Positions 5,794-6,232 of a stretch of 6,232 bases of DNA are shown piece by piece (within the stretch, counting starts at the first letter, position 1; each line of letters opens with the position of its first letter). The notes under the pieces were generated by a model, which was given only the letters and a program-made list of their open reading frames with translations, made no database searches and was not told where the DNA came from. Origin of the DNA: Myxococcales bacterium (lineage in GTDB: Bacteria > Myxococcota_A > Polyangia > Polyangiales > Houyiibacteriaceae); NCBI GenBank assembly GCA_030622585.1, contig JAUXFZ010000156.1, forward strand, positions 1-6,232. Reading direction: 5' to 3'. Made by a program: the position numbers and the translations under genes.

Positions 5794-6232
5794 CTCGCCT
5801 CTCCCTTGGAAGCGCGCAGAAACGCTGGCCACTCGCCCCCGCCGTGAAGCAAGATACTGGCCCCGGTGACGTAGCTTGCGAGGGGAGACGCGAGGAACAG
5901 ACACACGTCGGCTACATCCCGCGGCAACGCCATCCGTCCCATCGGCGCAGTCTTCTCCACGGCTTCACGGGTCGCTCCCTGTCCGAAATGCATTTCAGAC
6001 TTCTCTGTGAGAATCATGCCCGCTGCAATGGAGTTGACCCGCACTTTGGGCGCCCACTCGACCGCGAGGGACGTCGAAAGGTTGAGCAACCCAGCCTTCG
6101 CAGCGCCGTACGCCGCGGTTTCGGGGGATGGGCGAAGGCCACTCACGCTCCCGATGTTGACGATACAGCCGCCCTCGTCCTGCTGCTGCATGATGGCATT
6201 CGCCTTCTGCGAGAAGTTGAGTGGGGCCGTCA
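5790..6232 (-). CDS. Short-chain dehydrogenase/reductase (SDR), partial, N-terminus beyond the window
   Basis: This is the C-terminal 147 residues of a classical NAD(P)-dependent SDR; the reading frame runs open through the right edge, so the gene starts beyond 6232. Visible residue 1 is the Thr encoded at 6230-6228. Seen: the strand and catalytic Ser region IVNIGSVSG; the catalytic YGAAK (Tyr codon at 6110-6108, Lys four residues on); then the typical RVNSIAAGMILTE segment after the active site; and the family-typical end SYVTGASILLHGGG followed by EWPAFL. The Rossmann glycine motif that would separate NAD from NADP use lies outside. SDRs of this kind oxidise hydroxyl groups or reduce ketones/enoyl groups on varied small or lipid-like molecules; the substrate is not readable. 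The stop overlaps the TTG start of the membrane-protein gene by 4 bases, so the two form an operon running toward the GMC gene. Confidence 0.93.
   Translation of the reverse strand, partial: TAPLNFSQKANAIMQQQDEGGCIVNIGSVSGLRPSPETAAYGAAKAGLLNLSTSLAVEWAPKVRVNSIAAGMILTEKSEMHFGQGATREAVEKTAPMGRMALPRDVADVCLFLASPLASYVTGASILLHGGGEWPAFLRASKGEAS
5798..5805 (-). promoter_or_regulatory. Shine-Dalgarno region deciding the TTG start of the membrane protein
   Basis: The minus strand reads GGGAGAGG here; GGGAG ends 7 bases before the TTG at 5793-5791. It lies in the last codons of the SDR gene. No ATG or GTG is available near this site in the membrane-protein frame, so it supports a rare TTG start. Confidence 0.6.

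Noticed and set aside
5793..5904. Longer form of the membrane protein starting at the ATG at 5904
   Set aside because: It would overlap the SDR gene by about 115 bases, and its extra 37 residues are Arg/Ser-rich, as expected for an out-of-frame reading of the SDR 3' end. The TTG at 5793 has a placed ribosome site.

Overview
This is a compact, GC-rich bacterial window that is almost entirely coding. It holds six genes in three transcription units. Genes overlap by 1 to 6 bases at every junction except one 33-base divergent intergenic gap. Shine-Dalgarno sites and sigma70-like promoter hexamers are recognisable. The sequence does not fix the taxon: a high-GC proteobacterium, a myxobacterium-like lineage or an actinobacterium would all fit. 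There are no RNA genes, insertion sequences, CRISPR arrays or long repeats.

Left unit (minus strand, 1852 to 9): a TetR-family regulator with a GTG start, followed through an ATGA overlap by a flavin reductase with a C-terminal plant-type [2Fe-2S] domain. The reductase ends in an unusual hydrophobic tail that looks like a membrane anchor. The centre of control is the short gap around 1853-1901. It carries a near-consensus promoter for the regulator (TTGACA, 16 bases, TATCAT) and a 24-base inverted repeat over its -35 box, which also covers the likely start of the divergent operon. This is a typical layout for an autoregulated TetR repressor that controls both directions.

Middle unit (plus strand, 1886 to 5076): an aldehyde dehydrogenase whose C-terminal extension recalls the plant ALDH22/yeast Msc7 group, then a GMC-family FAD alcohol dehydrogenase/oxidase that starts on the last base of the aldehyde dehydrogenase stop codon. 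Together they could oxidise an alcohol to an aldehyde and then to an acid.

Right unit (minus strand, from beyond 6232 down to 5071): the C-terminal part of a short-chain dehydrogenase/reductase (SDR), then a five-helix membrane protein that starts with TTG inside the SDR stop. I could not assign the membrane protein firmly. Its second half shows a pattern reminiscent of the EXPERA/emopamil-binding (sterol isomerase) fold, and it has two histidine clusters. It ends tail-to-tail with the GMC gene, and both stop codons lie in one CTATAG palindrome.

Taken together, the window looks like part of a TetR-controlled catabolic or modification locus for a hydrophobic alcohol, aldehyde or sterol/isoprenoid-like compound. 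The reductase would feed electrons to an oxygenase, desaturase or P450 that is not in this window. The substrate is inference; the enzyme families are well supported.
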